Below are positions 33,725-46,787 of a stretch of DNA of 64,000 bases, one piece after another. Position numbers and translations under genes: made by a program. The notes under the pieces are model-generated. The model was given only the letters and a program-made list of their open reading frames with translations, searched no databases and was not told the origin of the DNA. Position 1 is the first letter of the stretch, and every line of letters begins with the position of its first letter. Source of the stretch: Flaveria trinervia. Its lineage: Eukaryota > Streptophyta > Magnoliopsida > Asterales > Asteraceae. The stretch is taken from contig CM046457.1 of assembly GCA_025506515.1 (NCBI GenBank), forward strand, positions 4,022,444-4,086,443, read 5' to 3'.

Positions 33725-34723
33725 ACCCCTAAAAATATCATAGTTAAGCTTAAACATTTTTGTGTCATAAAATGACATGTTTAAACATAAAAAATGACAT
33801 GGCAACAACTACTTGCTGACGTGGATATCCACATGTAGAAATCTCCCATGCTTCCGCGCTTACACACGATCAAGATTCAAGAGTTTCTTCAAATCAACAA
33901 AACAAAACGATGATGAAAATCAATCAGAGGGCATTTTGTTACAGTTTGTTATCTGTTGTCCTCTATGCATCTCGTTCATGCCCATTTCGATTTTGAACGA
34001 ATAACCCAAATTCCCCTGAATCAAAACGCATAATCCTTCATAATCAATGGACTCAATCTGTTAAAAACAATCGAAATCTGGTGTTCATTCACGGATGTAT
34101 GTGTTTGCAGGTAAGGTGTTTGATGAAATGTCTCAGTTGATTTTGATAATTTCGTGGTTATTAAACGTTGAATACCCATTTCCTATGAATCTAGAATCAT
34201 AGTTCTTTGTAATCTAAGGACTCAAATTGTTAAAATTCAATCGAAATTGGGTTTCTTTCATGAATGTATGATTCTGCAGGTAATGTGCGTGATGAAATGT
34301 CAGTTGATTACATGGCTCCTAAACAATGAATACACATTTCCCATTAATCAAGAATCATAGTTCTTTATAATCTATGGACTCAATTTGTTAAAATCAATGG
34401 AAATTGGGTTTCATTCATGAATGTAGGATTCTTCAGGTAAGGTGTTTGATGAAATGTCTCAATTGGTTTGATGATTCGTAAACATAGAATACCGTATGAT
34501 GTTCGTAAATGTATTTCATGTGTTGATGTTAGTTTGCGTAATTGGATGGTTTGATATGCTGGTTAATGGGTTTTGTTTTTAATTGCAGTTGTTATAGATT
34601 GGATTGTTTTCTTATCGATGGTTTTTGGTGATTGATTTTCTTGAAGAAGGAAGTTGAGAGGGAATTTTAATTAATTCTTTCCTGGGTTTTTCAAAATTAT
34701 GTGAACTTTGGGAAGAAGTGGAG
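33725..34723 (+). promoter_or_regulatory. Promoter, leader exon and 5' UTR intron of fimbrin
   Basis: The fimbrin ATG is at 34724. A good acceptor (AATTGCAG) ends at 34588. Upstream are three donor-like sites in repeated contexts: TTTGCAG|GTAAGG at 34110/34111, TCTGCAG|GTAATG at 34279/34280 and CTTCAG|GTAAGG at 34436/34437. A leader intron from any of them to 34588 is plausible. The promoter starts only about 100 bases from the MULE right end. Confidence 0.5.
33985..34500. repeat. About three tandem copies of a 160-170-bp unit in the fimbrin leader
   Basis: The landmarks GGACTCAA..TTGTTAAAA, TCATTCATGAATGTA, CAGGTAAGGTGTTTGATGAAATGTCTCA and AATCATAGTTCTTT(G/A)TAATCTA recur in order, near 34045-34150, 34190-34310 and 34360-34470. 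Each copy carries one splice-donor-like CAG|GTAA site. Confidence 0.8.
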
Positions 34724-37700
34724 ATGTCTAGATTTGAGGGAGTTCGTGTTGCTGATCAATCGCTTCAGAACCAATTCTCGCAAGCTCAACTACGAAGCCT
34801 CAAATCCAGGGTAATTAACCATCGATCCTCACTATTAACAATCTTGTAATGTATTCGAGTGTTATTGAGTTGGATCGAAAGGAAAGAAAGAAACCATTAT
34901 GATATAATTAAACGTTCATGTTATCGAGTTGCAGAGATAAGGAAGGATAGCTAAAAGGAAAGAAGGGTGCTTTATAGTCATGCCTATTCTATATAGTTTT
35001 GTCATTAAAAGATATAGGAAATAGAAGATAGGGTAGTTTTATGATTAACATTCTTCATCTTACATTTGGAAGGGAAGTTTTGAAAAAACAATCTACTGAA
35101 ACTTTTAAAACTTTCAGGGTTCTCTTCCTTATGTCATCTTGTTTTGTTTGCTTGATGCATAGTTTCTACATGTAAAGAAGGAAAATGGTCAAGTTACTGT
35201 TGGTGACTTGCCACCTTTGCTTGCGAATTTGAAGCCATTCAACGTGATATTCAAGGAGGAGGAAATAAAGGATATATTATTGGAGCCTGGCACGGATGAA
35301 GGCAACAAACTGGATTTTGATGGGTTTCTTAGGGTAAGTTTGCGATTAAATTCAATTCACGTTTTCAGTTTGTAGGTCTCATACTCTCATTCACATAAGG
35401 CATAGAGATTAAAGATGTGATTAGGGGTTCCATTTACTTAAAAATGATGATGAGATCACAAAATGAAGAACAAAGGGTAGTTTGTTTTATTGCTTGATCA
35501 TCTAAAGTAGATTTGCAAAAGGGCAAATTGCAAGATTTAGATAACGTTTTTCCAATTTAGCAACCCACTTTTGTTTAGATGTAAAATGGAAACCAATTTA
35601 CATTTTCTTTCTGATTTTAGCAACTAGGTTAGACTTTCATGCGTAACTGGTAGCTTGTCATTGTTTGTTTATTTTTCAGAAATTGCTAAAAATCTTATTT
35701 GTCATTTTAGTGCACATGTATACTTCATGTGGCACATGATGTGAAATTTAATTAATAAAAAGAGGATTATTTTCTTCAAACCTATAAATAATATCTCTTT
35801 CATCTTTTCTCATATAAGCAATTTTTTGTATTTAGCGCCCATGACGACACCAACAGTTTTGATGTATTAGTTAAAGTAATAGTGGTTGCTGAATCGGTAA
35901 TAAACTGTAAGTTAGTTTCTGTTTGCTCCTGATTGAAAGTTGGTTGCCAAACTAAGAAAAAAAGTGTAAAGTTCATCTCCATTTCACGCAGCTTGCTTTT
36001 TTGAATAATTGCTAGCAAATTTTTTTTTCTTGGATTAACTTTTAACTAACTGAATTACATGGGCAGGCTTACATAAATTTACAAACACAAGCTGCTAAAA
36101 AAATAGGAAATTCGAAGAATGCATCTTCTTTTCTTAAAGCATCCACAACATTACACACTGTGCAAGAATCCGAGAAAGAAATTTATGTTGCTCATATTAA
36201 TAGCTATCTAAGAGATGATCCATTTATGAAGCAGTTTCTTCCTATTGATGCATCCACCAATGCATTGTTTGATCTTGTTAAAGACGGAGTTCTTCTATGG
36301 TATTTAATCAGGGTCTGCTGTTGTACTCTACTTTGTCATGATGTTAGGACCCAACTGGTTTTTGGTAATTTTATATATTTTTATTATTATATCTTATTAC
36401 TTTTTTTAAATGCAGTAAACTTATTAATGTCGCGGTGCCTAATACAATAGATGATCGTGCTATTAACACTAAAAAAGAACTTAATCTTTGGGAAAGAAAT
36501 GAAAATCATACTCTTTGCCTAAATTCTGCCAAGGCTATTGGTTGCACGGTAGTCAATGTTGGCAGCCAAGATCTGGCTGAAGGAAAAGTAAGCTATTTGG
36601 CCTTTATAATTATTATATTAGAGGGTGTTTGGATGTGGGCTTTATTGAAACTACAGGAGGAAACATCTACTCATTTGCTTATTAACGGGTTATTTTGGTC
36701 ATTACAGTTGTGTTTTATCTTAAGCAAGGTCAAATGAAATTTTCTAGCTAAAAGGGGAATGGTAAATTAGCAAAATAAGTGCAATTTTAAAGCCTAGTTT
36801 TAGTGCATAAAACCTCCTAAATGCTTATTTCAAAGATTTAGGTTGTTATTGCAATAACTTTGTTTTTAATCAGCTACACAACAATTTTAATTATTTTGAA
36901 AAGAAAATTGACAAAAAGTTTTATCAGGTCAACCTGACCTGGCCCATTTTCACAAGTACTAGAGTATTGTTACCCGTTTCAAACCAAATCTGTTTTGCCC
37001 CGTTTCTTGACTCACCTATTTTGATGAATCTTTTACGACTTAGATACCCAAATCAGAATACGATAGGTAATGTTACAATCTATGTAAATAAACAATTATC
37101 TTATAGCAGCTTCGTCAATTCTTTGAATCTGATTATTTTGACCTTAAAATATCACAAAATTAAAACCAAATCAAATTTTTTTCCAAACACTAAAACTGAA
37201 AAATCCCTTAAAATGCACATTCAAACACCCACCTTAGATGAAGCTTTTAGTGTCTATAGTCTCACTGCTACTTCCTCAAATTTGCAGCCTCATTTGGTAC
37301 TTGGACTAATATCTCAAATTATAAAGGTGAGTTTTTTCTATATATCTTATCTATATAAAGAAAAGTTATTGTTAACTGAAAATTTAACCAATCTTGAAAA
37401 AAAATCTATCTAACTATAAGCCTTTAATGCCATATTATATTCTTTACATTATTAATCAAACATGACACATAATCACACACACAAAGCACAAAGATTTGCA
37501 TGGTGTGCTCAATAGGGCTAATCAGGCTATGTCCAACATGTAGTTGAGTATTAGGTGGGCCTACATGATTTGCTGCGTATGCACAATCTGTTGTGGAGTA
37601 TTGTGTAGTGTAAGAAAAATTAAATTCTTTAGCTACAAATTTGGATCAAGGCATCTCATCTTCTTATACCTTTTTTATTATAAATTCCTCATTTCTAATG

Positions 37701-40700
37701 TTCAAAACTTGCTGTTGTAATGGTGGGCCCTTCAGATCCAACTCCTGGCAGATCTCACCCTTAGAAAGACTCCTCAGCTTCTTGAATTGGTGGATGATGA
37801 TGATGTAATTTTTAACTTTTCGTTCTCTTTCTTGATACTTATATTCAACTTGTGATTTAATCATATGTACCATTTTTCTAGGATATTGAGGAGCTCGTAA
37901 CATTATCTCCTGAGAAAGTCTTGTTAAAATGGATGAACTTTCATCTTAAGAAAGCAGGTTACGCTAAAACTGTAACAAATTTCTCAACCGATTTAAAGGT
38001 AACAACTACTTTTTCGTAGAGCTTTGACATCTGTATAGTTCAACCAGGTCTTATTATGGCATATCCTTATTGTATGATGGTATTAGTGTCTAAGGCACCA
38101 TATTATGATTACATAGTAATTTACACATGAATATAATCCAAACAAAAAGTAATAACAAGTTGGTGTTTAATCTTTCAACCAGGTCTCATTATGACATATC
38201 CTTATCTAGAGTTTTTTCTTTTCATAATTTCTTTTATTCTTCCTCTAATAGTGCCATGTACTACATTTGTAGGATGGAGAAGCTTATGCTTATCTGCTTA
38301 ATGTTCTTTCACCAGAACACTGCAACCCAGTCACACTGGATACCAAGGACCTGTTGAACGGGCCACATTGGTACTTGAGCATGCTGAAAGAATGAAATGC
38401 AAAAGATATTTGACTCCAAAAGATATTGTTGATGGCTCAACAAATTTGAATGTGGCATTTGTTGCACAATTATTCCATGAAAGGTTTGGAATGACTATCT
38501 ATTATCATTCCTTAAGATGCTATATGTAGGAAAGTGGATGGGTCGGGTGAGTTCAACTATGGGTCAAAACCATATAACATTTTCAATTGGTTAAAATGGT
38601 CAACAGTGAATAAATAAAATAAGGTTTTTGCTAACAAGTAACAACTACCTTTTTCATTTTTGTATTTGAAAAGAATAATATTCACACATAACCACCAACA
38701 ACTATTGTCTCATATTTGTTCTCTCCCACAATCATTGTTCACTTCGTTCGTTGATTGTGGGAAAGAGAAAGTAGGTGATTGTTAGTGGTGCTTGGTGATT
38801 TTGTTTAAATGTCGGCTTTCTTTAGATATATAACTTAAAAAGTTGGCTGTTAAGTGTTAATGATAGCTCTAAGGACTATTATGATTGTTGTTAGCATTTC
38901 CCTTAAAATATTTATCCAAATTTGATGAAGTAATTTGGGAGGTTGTGAACACTTAAGTACACTTTGTTACTTCTAAACCGTTTGACCTAATTGTTTTTTT
39001 TTTATCTATACATGTTTGACAACCATTTTTCACAAAATATATCTAAAACTGATCTATTTTCTCATAGGAGGATTGAGATTGCCACCTCTAATTTTTGTCT
39101 TTCAATCATAAGTTATTCCTTTTTCTTATTTGAGATTTGTTTATCTTTCAAATTGTTCTAAAAAAAGTTATTGTCTTGTTACTTTTTGTTAGTTGATTTA
39201 TTTGTTATACGAGAAGAACATGCATTTTATTTATCATTTTCATTGTTTTCATACATAATATACAAATGTTCTTTTTCATTGTTAGGAATAATCAGATCAA
39301 GCACAAACAAACACAACAGGATTTTTTACTCAACTCTAGGTTGACTCTTTTCTCTATATTCATGATCGAAAACCACATATAATACAAGGACCTCACATCC
39401 TTATTTATACTAAATACAAAACTAGCATCCTAAGTTTATTCTACTTCTACTAATAAGGAAACAAATAAAAAACAAATCCCTAACAATCATCTTGACTAGA
39501 TACACAAACATAAATAATTCAAATATTAAACATGTTATCTTGATAACTAGATACTTCACGGTTCAGGTCTTCTCAGGTCACAAATGTCTTCTTGATCGAT
39601 TTCACACAGCTCCCCACAGAGGATCATTTTCACCCCCCGGGTTTTTCTCTTCGATTGCTTCTCACGTGCTAATCGATCTCTTGGTTTGACATACACATGT
39701 ACCGTCACTTTTGCAGTCGCCTCACACGACTTGTCTTGATTCACACACATATGATCTCTCTTTACTCGCCTTCACACAAATTTGCTTGCACCTCCTAAAT
39801 CACTTAATTGGGTCTTTCACGCCTTGATCGAACCACACATTCTGATTCTCGCCTCCACACAAGTGGCTTCTTGTTGAGTCAAATATCTCGCCTTTCACGG
39901 GTTTGATCATCTTCATAGTGTCCTTGATCATCTCCTCCCATAAGTCTTGATGGCCCTGCTATGATACTAATTGTTGGTCTGCATCGATTTTAAACACACA
40001 ATAAACTTACTAATTGTTATGGAAACTCCCATGACTTTTTTTAATATTATTAAGAACAAAAACCACATATAATAGAATTGAATGACCCTACACCTCTATT
40101 ATACTAAACACATACTAGCTTCTTAAGTTTATTCTACTTCTACTAATAAGGAAAAAGATAAAAAAAACAAATCTCTAATAATTATCTTGACTAAATACAT
40201 AAACATAAAATCATTCAAATTTTAAACATATTATCTTGACCCAAAATAACTCCAACTTCTACAGTTATCTCTAATAAAATTATGCCAACATTCATTTGTC
40301 GTGTTTTAGTCATTGTACTACTTTTGTACATTTAAGTCATTAATAGATGGTTATGTGTTGTTTAGGTCATGTGTAACAATGATTTGAATTTTTCATATTA
40401 AATTGACAATTATACTATAAATCTAGCATAGTTATGCATAAAGTTAACATAATTATATAAAAAGTGTCTCTTGTGATCGGCTTTTTGCATATAAAATGAC
40501 CAAATTGGGCACAAAGTCTGAATTTTATTAACTCACATGCACAAAAAAACAATGACTAAGATGGAACAAATGAAATTGTACATTGATAAATTTTTGCCAG
40601 AAAACTTTTTTTTTCAATCTCTAATTCATAATGATATTATAAGTGTAGGAATGGCCTATCTAATGATAGCAGCAAGGTTTCTTATGCTGAGATGATGCAA

Positions 40701-43700
40701 GATGATGAACAAGTGTCCAGGGAAGAGAGATGTTTCAGACTCTGGATCAATAGTCTTGGAATTTCGTCATATGTTAATAATGTGTTTGAGGATGTTAGAA
40801 ACGGGTACGTATATGCTTTTATACACACGCATTAGTTATTTGCCTTTATGTGCACATGTTTTAGACTTCAAATGCTATAAAAAATTAGTATACATTTTTA
40901 TTATAAAGAATTTGATAAACATAGCCATAGGCTATGGAAAACAACTAATATGTGGTTATTAAGGAGTATTCATCAACCTAAATCATGGTTTTTATCGTGA
41001 TTTGAAAAACTATTGCTATGATGACGCTAAGGAAGATGTAAGAAATACCGAAACCTCTCAGAAATACTGTAAACATTACTCTTAAAAGTGAACATACTTT
41101 TATCCACTCCTCAAGCTGAGTGGGAAGGCAAAAATGAAAGCTTGGAGCAAAACGGGTGAAAATGATCATCTGAAAGTCCTTTAGTAAGGGCATTAACAAG
41201 CTAACAAGGAGTGGGAACATAACCAACAAAAATACAAATAACATACTTAGGTAAGAGTTTATATTGTCTTTTACCCCCAAAAAAGGTATAACAAAGACAA
41301 CATGAGGTATGAAGAAGAGTGTAATCTTGACAATGATTGAAAAAGCTCACATTATGAAGAATGAACTAGAGTTCGAGAGAGAATACAATTAATGATAAAG
41401 GTGGAAGTGGCATATGTATCATCCTAGTATCTTTCCAGTAGACATGCATGAAAGAATAAGGCTCGAGTAATTTCAAACAAGTGATGATGTCTCCTTTCAG
41501 CCACCCTTGTCTTTGGAGTCTACACACACAAGATGCGATAAGTAATGTTCAAGTATGCAAGTACACTTGAAAATTGGAAATGTTAACTAGGAATACAATT
41601 CTTTAAGTCACAAAAAAACCTAAATAAGTAGGGAAGTTGGTTATAGATTAGTGTCCATTTTATAATACAACAATTTAGCCAATAATGAGTCGTTATTACT
41701 CTAACCAAGATTCTAATTATACTGGTAATGATATGCACAGAATATCATTAGTATATAGACGCAAAATATTGTTGTTAATATGCTTAGTATTATAGTTGTA
41801 GTACCGTTGTAACTCTTTTGATAAATGTTATCTAAGTATAATATTATAAAAAATATAAAAGAAAAACTAAATAGATAGGGAAGCCGGTTTAAAATAGAAA
41901 AAATGTCATGGAAGGACAAACAATGGTTAGGATTTTTCTATATGTGGAAAGAATGACCTATTTTACTGGTGTTTTGGATGTGCATTTTCAAAGTGTTTGT
42001 TGTTACTTGAACTATCAGCATCACGTTGTAACATTATCGCAATAGTTAGTTTTGATGTGATTGCTCTACCTTCTCCAAATATGATTATATTGATCATAAT
42101 CACTTTTTCCACGAACACTCAATAGTCACTTTAGATGCCCATCATATGACATATGATATGAATAATAAATAGTTTCTTTAGCTATCTGCATGATAACAAT
42201 ACTACATGCTTTTTTGTAAAATACATAGGCATGGTTTTGCTTATGGGAACAAATGATAGAAGTGATGGTATAGGTTTTAGAAAGGATACTTCTTGCTAGC
42301 AATTTATAAACAAGTTGATCAACTCCTCGAGATTTGGAGGTAACGTCGTTGATATTGCTTTGACCAATTTCTCATGATAATTCATTTTACCATAATCAGT
42401 GATATATTAAGACTATTTATTCTTAGGGATTTGGGATGGGTGCTGAAACTATTTATTCCATTTAACTTATTACTACTATTGTTGTTGTTGTTATTATTAT
42501 TGTTATTCTATTACTATGTATATTTAAAAAGACAGTTATGTTTTATTTTAATTTCTACTATGAGCATTGGAGCCGGGGGGGGTCTCGCTGAAAGCAACCT
42601 CTCTATCCACTGGGATAGAGGTAAGGTTTGCCTACATCCCACCCTCCTCAAACCCTCTCAGTAGCTTGACTATGGATTAGATGCACTAGTTATGGTAATT
42701 CTAGTACTATTATACCTAAATTTGTTGGTTGTATGATATGTGTTCCATGATATCTACTTGTGCTGTTTGTGATTGATGTGGTCATCTGAATTTCATCCCT
42801 GCTCAACTCTCCAAAAATCTAAAACACTGATTGTGGAACTAAATAAGTTTGACTTGAAACTCAAACTTTATCTTTGTGGAACAAAGGGAGTAATTTATGA
42901 CATCGTGTATATATTGAAATTCAGAAACATCTGATTGTGATTCTTTTGTTCATGCAGCTGGATTCTTCTAGAAATTCTAGATAAAGTTTCTCCAGGGTCG
43001 GTTAATTGGAAGCAAACGACGAAACCACCTATCAAGATGCCATTTAGAAAAGTTGAAAATAGTAATCAAGCTGTTAGAATTGGAAAATATTTAAGATTCT
43101 CCCTTGTGAACATACAAGGTAATGATATCGTAGAGGGAAACAAGAAGCTCATACTAGGTAACAACCGATGATCTTGAACTTGTTTCATTGCTTGAATGTA
43201 GAGGTGGCAATTTCGACACATTTACTTAAGATGGATGGGTTGATTCAGGTTGTTTTTATCTCAGATCGGTCTAATGAAAATGTTAGTTAAACGAGAACAA
43301 GGAAAATGGTTTAATCAGCTTGAAGTTCATCCGAAATCTTTTTTTTATGCGAACAACTTCCTAAATAGTTTTTAGTTTCTCGATTATTATAATTTGCGAA
43401 GCTGTTAAAGGTTGGTTGGGTCTTACCATTATCAACCAATGATTTTATTGCATTTAGATCAGTATTGTAATATGTCTTTGTAATCATAACTAACACACCA
43501 ATTTTTTGGAGTTTTTGAGAAGTGAACAAAAAGGTGTTTTAGCCCCGCTTTAAACCCTATTGAAATTTACTCATTTCAACCCAAACCTGTTTTGACCCAT
43601 ATATACCACCGTCCATATTGTCACCTTTAAAAGAAAAAAAGGTTTTTTTTTAACTTATATTTCTTCCATTTCAGCTTTCCTATGGCAGTTGATGAGGTAT

Positions 43701-45814
43701 AATATGCTTCAACTTTTAAAGCACTTGAGAACTCGCTCCCATGAGATAACAGATGATTATATTTTGAAGTGGGCAAATAGAAAAGTAAAAACCTCAGGCA
43801 GAACTTCACAAATGGAGAATTACAAGGTCAATTATTTAAAGCAAATTTTGGTTACTCGCTTATTTATCCATCATCACCATTATAATATTATTAATTGATT
43901 ACTTATATTGTTGTTTTTGTTGACGGATTATGCAGGATAAAACCCTTTCTAGTGGGATTTTTTTCCTTGAACTTCTCACTGCAGTGGAGCCCAGGGTTGT
44001 CAATTGGAACCTTGTAACCAAGGGTATAACTGGTATGATGTTTTCCTTTGTTACTCATGTAGTCATGTTCACTATGTTAGACATTTGTGATTTGATGAAT
44101 CTAGGAGGATCTAAATAAGAGTCCCGATTAAATACTCGGTCCATCATTCTCTTCTACACAGAAAGTTTCAGTGTTACATAATTAATGCCGTAGAAATACT
44201 TTGTCCAATACCTTCATTTCCAATTTTCTTCTGAGTTTCACATATAGTTGATAAATTAAACTTGGTTGTAGAAATAATTTAAAATAATGAATACAATTTT
44301 GTGAATAAAGCTAGTTGGAATGCTGTAAACACCTTAGTATACCTTGGAAAACTCATAAATCATTTAACATGCTTTCCTTTGAGCTAAACCGTTTAAATTT
44401 TTCGTGTTGGACCTTTAGCAAAAAAGTACAACCCAACTTGACCACTTTCACCCAAAAACTATAAAAATTGCATTCCATAATCAATGAGCTAGAATCTTAA
44501 TGGACTAACATTTTTAAAAGATTCCAAAATCTTTAAGGGGTTCAAAGTTTTCATTTTGACATTGAGCAAAATCTTTTGACGTTTAGCCAGGGAAATAGAG
44601 GTGGCAATTTTGACTCATTTAGCTAAGAATAAGGTTGATTCCTGTTGTGTTTTATCTCAACTGAGTCAAATGGGTCGAACAAAAATTAGCTAAAAGGGGA
44701 ACAAGTCAAATGGTTTGAATGTCACGAGATCTCTTCTAACTTCCTACTATGTTTGTATCAAAATATTTAGGTTATCATTGTAATCATTTTTTTGTGATTC
44801 TTATTAGTGAAGTGTTTGTGGGTCAGGCCACCTAGACCCATTTGTGACTTGTTGGTTAACCGCGCGACCATCTTACTACTTCCTATATAATCTTAGTGTC
44901 TTTAACCACCATCTTCATGATATTATAATTTGAAAACCGTGTGTTGATTATGGTGATAGATGAAGAGAAGAAGTTGAATGCAACTTACATCATCAGTGTT
45001 GCCCGAAAGCTTGGCTGCTCAATCTTCTTGTTGCCCGAAGACATCATGGAGGTATATTGCACCCTTTATGTAAACTGCTTAATTTATTCTTAAATTTTAT
45101 GCCTGAAAATACCTATTATATATTACAATGATGATCTAAACTTCTAATATAGAGGTTTATGAAGCTTCATGCATCTGAATATATCCTAGATACTTTTCTA
45201 TATGTTTGATCCGTTTCCTATTTAGTTGATTCTTTTATCATAACCCAAATTATGTATTTTTACCTTCAGCCATGTGATTACAATAAACTAATCATCTAAA
45301 TTTTTTGTAACAAACCACTTTACAAAGCTTTATGCATGTAAAAACATCCTAGATGACTTTTGACCCGTTTGACCTGTTTCATTGTTAATTTAACCTTTTA
45401 GCTTAAGCATTTGACCAAGTAGAGATACAAACATAACCCAAATCAACACATCCATTTGTAAACACGTTGAGACCACCTCCTCTGACTGTCCAGTTCATTA
45501 TATTCACGCTCTTATATATGGCACTATTTTTAATTTTCCTTTTAAATGCTTATGCGGCGGTATTTTGACAGGTGCACCCGAAAATGATGCTTATGCTTAC
45601 CGCTAGCATTATGTACTTTTACCTTCAACAATGTGATGAAGAGCCCGAATCTGCACCATCATCTGTTGCAATCACACCCGACGCATCACCAGCCCTTTCT
45701 ATTAACGGTGACGATGACGGTTTTATGATTGGAGAACATTTCAGTATGACCTTTGATGATGCAGCCTCAGATACCACTTGTGCTTCAAATCTTGAAGATC
45801 TTTCTTCACTGTAA
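34724..45814 (+). CDS. FIM: Fimbrin/plastin actin-bundling protein
   Basis: Plant fimbrins crosslink actin filaments with two actin-binding cores, each of two calponin-homology (CH) domains. Fourteen coding exons: 34724-34810, 35163-35333, 36067-36299, 36416-36587, 37288-37326, 37736-37804, 37882-37998, 38273-38483, 40649-40804, 42958-43157, 43675-43826, 43936-44032, 44960-45051, 45572-45814, all GT-AG. The expected product is about 679 residues. Family text is plain: DLVKDGVLL (CH1, about 155), LLKWMNFHLKKAGY (CH2, about 275), EERCFRLWINSLG (CH3, about 390), ILKWANRKVK (CH4, about 515) and NATYIISVARKLGCSIFLLPEDI near 580-600. An acidic Ser/Asp-rich tail ends the protein. Exon 8 lacks one base near 38348 (GGACCTGTTGAA where GAC CCT GTT GAA is expected), which shifts frame and would end the protein within exon 8. 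All other exons are intact, so an assembly error is as likely as a true mutation. Confidence 0.93.
39078..39090 (-). repeat. TAGAGGTGGCAA element end in fimbrin intron 8
   Basis: The complement of ATTGCCACCTCTA gives the same end phrase as at 8261, 43199 and 44596, here in reverse orientation. About 540 bases upstream, at 38530-38580, GATGGGTCGGGTGAGTTC and TGGGTCAAAAC text may be the other end. Confidence 0.45.
39286..40262 (-). mobile_element. TRIM-like miniature LTR retrotransposon in fimbrin intron 8
   Basis: Two direct repeats of roughly 290 bp, at about 39286-39550 and 39973-40262, share AAAACCACATATAATA, AAGTTTATTCTACTTCTACT and TATCTTGA. Between them lie some 420 bp without an ORF. 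On the minus strand, next to the repeat at 39973, AGTATCATAGCAGG resembles a Met-tRNA primer site. Short LTRs, a primer site and no coding region define a TRIM. The LTRs differ at many sites, so it is old. Confidence 0.65.
41040..41560 (-). mobile_element. Internally deleted Copia remnant in fimbrin intron 9
   Basis: On the minus strand, DNA near 41510-41485 translates to a decayed form of the integrase phrase TPQQNGVAERK (read here as TPKTRVAER). Near 41205-41100 it gives LVNALTKG followed by FHPFCSKLSFLP, the usual C-terminus of Copia RNase H. Integrase lies upstream of RNase H on that strand, as expected, but reverse transcriptase is missing. Confidence 0.6.
42565..42720 (+). mobile_element. 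RTE-LINE or SINE tail fragment in fimbrin intron 9
   Basis: The phrase CAACCTCTCTATCC..GGGATAGAGGTAAGGTTTGCCTACATCCCACCCTCC is the family-typical tail of a widespread plant non-LTR element (its stem CTCTATCC/GGATAGAG is visible). The usual TTG repeat is absent downstream but (TTG)n/(TTA)n occurs just upstream at 42475-42505. The family name is from memory. Confidence 0.5.
43199..43212 (+). repeat. TAGAGGTGGCAA element end in fimbrin intron 10
   Basis: Another copy of the dispersed phrase, followed by GATGGATGGGTTGATTCAGG and TTTTATCTCAGATCGG, which are shared with the copy at 44596. Confidence 0.45.
44596..44700 (+). repeat. TAGAGGTGGCAA element in fimbrin intron 12
   Basis: It begins TAGAGGTGGCAATTTTGAC and shares TTTAGCTAAG, GGTTGATTC and TTTTATCTCA with the copy at 43199, in the same order. 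It is therefore a true family copy and not a chance match. Confidence 0.5.
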
Positions 45815-46787
45815 ATCATTTTGGTTTTCTTTACATGAATCATAAATGTTTACATACATTTTTGCACAAAAGATTAAATAGGCTAAAGGTTGTAGACTTG
45901 ATGAGAGTACAAAATGTTAAAGTCAGTTTTGTGGGTGGGGGTGGGGGGGGGGGTTGTTAAATGTTTATTCTCCATGTAAGTTACAATTGTTTTAAACAGA
46001 GTTTATGCAGGCTTTATCTTAAGTTGAGGTTCTTGTTTAGGTTGGCTTTGATTTTTTTGATTTAGTTTCATAAAAAAAATATAGAAATTGAAGTGTTGCC
46101 TGTAAAATGTGGCGGACATACTGTTAACTTTATAAGTGACCTTCACAAACACACACTAAGAAGAAGATGAAACTCTCGATCTCACTATTAAGCTAAGTAA
46201 AAGAAGAGAGCAAAACTTAATATGCCCAAAAGCAACTTTTCTAAATGAATAAGGTTTGAACTTGCAGGTACAATAAAGTAGCTAACAAAACGTGAGCCAA
46301 CTTACACCATATATATAGACCAAACAAAAGGTGAAAAGACTAGGTAGAAACTAACCACCTATCATCCACTAACTATGACTTTTTCTCATGACTAAATAAA
46401 CATTATATAGAACAAAAGAAGATTAAACATGAGCTACATTAGTGACACTACAGTTCACGTGCACATCAACTTCAATGTGGTGTTGTCATCTCATCACATA
46501 CATATATTTTGTAAATCTCAATTTTTGTAAATTATTATTTTTAGAGTTTATAACTATATTATGTTTTAAATCTAAAAACATGAAAAAAAGCATCCAAACA
46601 TATATTTTGTAAATCTCAATATTTTGTAACACCGTTCTGACCAAAACCGGTTTGATTCATTACCCAGCCGGATCAACACACCCAAATTGTTACTTCTAAC
46701 ATTTCTTTAGGGATGGAGATTAGGCAATGATTGTGATATGATACACATAAGAAGCGTACCATCCCCCTTTAGTGTTATTGTTTTGAG

